Below, in pieces: positions 61,450-64,000 of a stretch of DNA of 64,000 bases. A model generated the notes under the pieces. That model saw only the letters and a program-made list of their open reading frames with translations. It was not told where the DNA came from and did not search any database. The DNA lies in assembly GCA_020091685.1 (NCBI GenBank), contig CM034599.1, positions 32,713,920 through 32,777,919 on the forward strand, in the 5' to 3' direction. Each line of letters starts with the position of its first letter. Within the stretch, counting starts at the first letter, position 1. Both the position numbers and the translations under genes were made by a program. The stretch comes from Lutjanus erythropterus. Its lineage: Eukaryota > Chordata > Actinopteri > Lutjaniformes > Lutjanidae.

Positions 61450-62112
61450 TTTCGTTGTACTAAAAATACACTAGACAACTCTAAAGTCCCCATCTTTACC
61501 ATAACGAAAAGATCAAGCAGGTATTTTCATAAAAAAAATACTTGGGTGTCACAATTGGCCACATGTCATCATGGACAGACCACATTGAATTTGTCTGTAA
61601 AAAGACAAAACAAAGAATTTATTTTCTCTAGCATCACCTTAGGTCCTTTTGGGGCTAGTAAAGTTTTTTGACTTCTGTGATGATCTGTGTTCTACAGTAC
61701 TGTAGTACTACATGGTCCAAGTGTTTGTCCAGTATTTTGAAGTCAAAACTGCTCCACCAAAGATTATAGGCCAGCCTCTGAAGGAACTTTATAAACCAGC
61801 CTACCATGATAACATATTGAAGCTGATCTCAATCAAGTCCTAAACAGAGAATGAAGGTTGTTACCATCAAACTAGAGATACAGGGTTCAACAATTTAACA
61901 AGGTTAGACTGAAGCAGCCAATTCTTAATTTAAATATGAAACTTATTTCCAGATCAGATGCACACGGAAAGGATTTTAATATTTTGTCCTCTGTGATTGT
62001 ATGTATTTTTGTTTCTTATCTTAATTTTTGCTTTTTTTGTGATGCAGTTGGAGCTGCTGTGATGCAAGAAAACAATGACTCTGACAATAAAGGATCATCA
62101 TCATATTACAAT
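61450..62112 (+). mobile_element. 3' remnant of a LINE-type retrotransposon
   Basis: From about 61532 a broken frame reads KYLGVTIGHMSSWTDHIEFV then CKKTKQRIYFL. This is a typical end of a non-LTR reverse transcriptase frame ('YLGV.I...L.W..HI..V..K..QR'). Further on, after frameshifts and stops, PPKIIGQPLKELY appears at about 61755-61793, another familiar LINE C-terminal phrase. The tail ends in gacaataaaggatcatcatc, a short repeated 3' end. It is 5'-truncated and dead. Confidence 0.65.
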
Positions 62113-63800
62113 CCGTATCTGTTTTGTTTGCTTTGTTTTTATTAGCCATTTTGTATTGTGTCTGAAAACTTAAGTTATTTGACATCTATTATTTATAAAT
62201 GTTTTATATTGGTGCCCAAGATGCTTTCATCTCACAGGTCAATGAAACAAAGCCATGTTGACAAGATGTCTGCATTTCTCTGCAACTGTAGCATAGTGAG
62301 GGTGTTTCTGAACACAGTATAGTTGTGTTTTGTTCTGTCACCAACCCAGCAGTGTCTAAGAAGGTAAAGAGTTGATCTTTCACAGTGTCACATACATATA
62401 TTGGATATATAGTATCTGAAGTGTTGAGGGTCAGACTACATGATCATGTGAATCACAATATCACAACTTGCCAGTTGGTGTCACTGTTCACTAACAGTAG
62501 TACATCAGTAACAAAGTGCAGCAGCTTAAGCCCTGTGTTGTTCAGTTACTTTCCACTAAAAATACAGGAATGTTTTTTTTAATTGATCTTTTGATTCATA
62601 TAAAGTTATGGTAATTTGTGGGAATATCTTAAAGGCATAGATAAATTATATTGCATATGAAATCAACACAATATTTAGGTCAAAATTTGCATTAATACAG
62701 TAATACTGGCTGTGGGTGTTTATAATAGCAGACATTTTGATTTTTCATTGTAGGAAGACACAGGTGTTGTCAATTACATTAACGAGGACACGGAGACCAA
62801 AGAAGGCGAAAGGAATTCAGCTATAATTAACAAGATTATTTGCACCTGTACTGTGACATGTCAAAATGTCCCCAGCTTTTTGCAGAGAATAGATGCTTTT
62901 CATGGCACATACTGATATGAAACATTAGGGCAAACGCAGGTGTTCCCAGTGATAATCATTAAGGTCCCCGTCCATTTAGTGTAGTATAGGTTTTCCAGTG
63001 AGCCAGCATGGACAATAGCTGCACCCTGACTCTGTTTGACCTGAATGGAACCGAACCTTAATTAGTATCATTGATACCATCTGTGTTTACACCACTTCGT
63101 CATGTCAAAATAGCTGCTGTGAAAAAAAAAAAAATCTATATAGTCTGCTGTACACTGCCCGGGACAGCCACATGTCCTCATGTGAATAAAATGTATTCAC
63201 AAGTCAAGAGTGGGTTCTTCTGCTTTTATGCGTACCTTAAGAGTTGACAGTTAAGTGTGTCCTTGCTGAAATATTCCTCTACACACAAGATAATGGAAAT
63301 AAATGTCTCTTCAAAACTCTTTTGATCCAGTATGTATAGAGGGGTACTATTAATTGATAATGGGTATTAAATATTTGCATATAGCCTCCTCTAGTTTCCA
63401 CTTAACAGCTTTCTTCAGGCTAGTAAGTTTGAATGTTCTTCCTGTTGAATTAGCATCCTAACTGTATAAACTGAATAAAAGGTGTGGGTAAAAGATGAGA
63501 TGTAAAATACATCTGGTAAAAGAAAAAGCCAGCTGTCTGTTTGATATGGACTGAAATGTAGAAATCATCTGTCAGGTGCATGGACATGTGGTTATTAAAA
63601 AATGGGTTGATCACAGTGTGTTTGTTTATTATTTCCAGCAGTAATTATATGGTGACCCAGATGTGAGTGTCTGGATAAATTGTTTTTATTGTCAAGCAGC
63701 TGTAAAATGCATTTTCTAAACCATGGAAGAGGTCAGAGACCCAGTGCGTCAAACTATTTGAATTCAACACTGAAATATCTGTTGTAACCAACGCTGAGAC
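62113..63800. other. Spacer beyond dgcr8, nothing recognised
   Basis: AT-rich non-coding sequence with no exon, RNA gene or clear repeat family visible. The next gene upstream of dgcr8 is not reached. Confidence 0.45.
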
Positions 63801-63804
63801 TATT

Positions 63805-64000
63805 GTTGTGCAGGGTTGGGGCGTAATATATATATAACAAATTACCTTTAACAGGGTTACTGTAATCCAAATTTTAACTCTAATCTATGACAATTACTAT
63901 GATCTTAAATCAGATTACACAATTCTAGAAAAATGCTGGTGACTCCATGAATTTCTACTGTGTGATAATTTGCAGGATTTTAAAATTAAAATACAGGTTT
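63805..64000. repeat. Partial interspersed repeat at the window edge
   Basis: The phrases gcagggttggggcgtaatat, aacagggttactgtaatcc and aaatcagattacac resemble the common teleost element with 'gggttactgtaatccgattac' words. It is cut by the window end. Confidence 0.4.

Overview
This is vertebrate nuclear DNA, almost certainly from a ray-finned (teleost) fish. The genes are split into many short exons with GT-AG introns, the spacers are AT-rich and full of fish-type interspersed repeats and microsatellites, and there is no bacterial-style gene packing. Four protein-coding genes can be rebuilt exon by exon: zdhhc8 (+ strand, coding exons 10325-28284, first coding exon not found), ranbp1 (- strand, 39127 to 35024), trmt2a (+ strand, 41574-45137) and dgcr8 (- strand, 58892 to 48479). 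These are the fish counterparts of a block of the human 22q11.2 (DiGeorge) region, DGCR8-TRMT2A-RANBP1-ZDHHC8. All four reading frames are intact across their splice junctions.

Layout. 1-10324: no coding exon seen; upstream or intron-1 sequence of zdhhc8 with a tRNA-derived SINE, a MITE-like repeat and a small CpG-rich patch with a CRE and a good splice donor. 10325-28284: zdhhc8 exons spread over 18 kb, with introns holding several hairpin-forming nonautonomous transposons, a 56-bp minisatellite and one probable U12-type (minor spliceosome) intron. 28285-35023: 3' region of zdhhc8, a degenerate Tc1-like transposon and other repeats, then the 3' UTR of ranbp1; the two genes converge. 35024-39300: ranbp1 and its CpG-rich promoter with an E2F-type site. 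39300-41573: spacer between the divergent ranbp1 and trmt2a genes, with a long TA/CA microsatellite and a trmt2a leader exon. 41574-46180: trmt2a. 46180-61110: dgcr8 with a 2.3-kb 3' UTR, converging on trmt2a with poly(A) signals about 35 bp apart. 61110-64000: a LINE remnant and other repeats.

Functions. dgcr8 encodes the RNA-binding partner of Drosha in the Microprocessor; trmt2a a tRNA U54 methyltransferase; ranbp1 a cytoplasmic co-factor of Ran-GTP hydrolysis; zdhhc8 a membrane protein S-palmitoyltransferase. They are linked by ancient synteny and paired promoters or 3' ends rather than by one pathway.

The most striking observation is that dgcr8 carries two hairpins matching the human loci mir-1306 (in the coding region) and mir-3618 (in the 5' UTR). 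These are the elements through which the Microprocessor is thought to cleave and autoregulate DGCR8 mRNA. Other points are a candidate U12 intron in zdhhc8, a possible intronic poly(A) isoform of zdhhc8 lacking the PDZ ligand, inverted orientation of zdhhc8 relative to human, a changed catalytic-loop motif in trmt2a, and a nested inverted repeat in ranbp1 intron 1. No searches could be run; family names rest on remembered human proteins and repeat identities are by eye.
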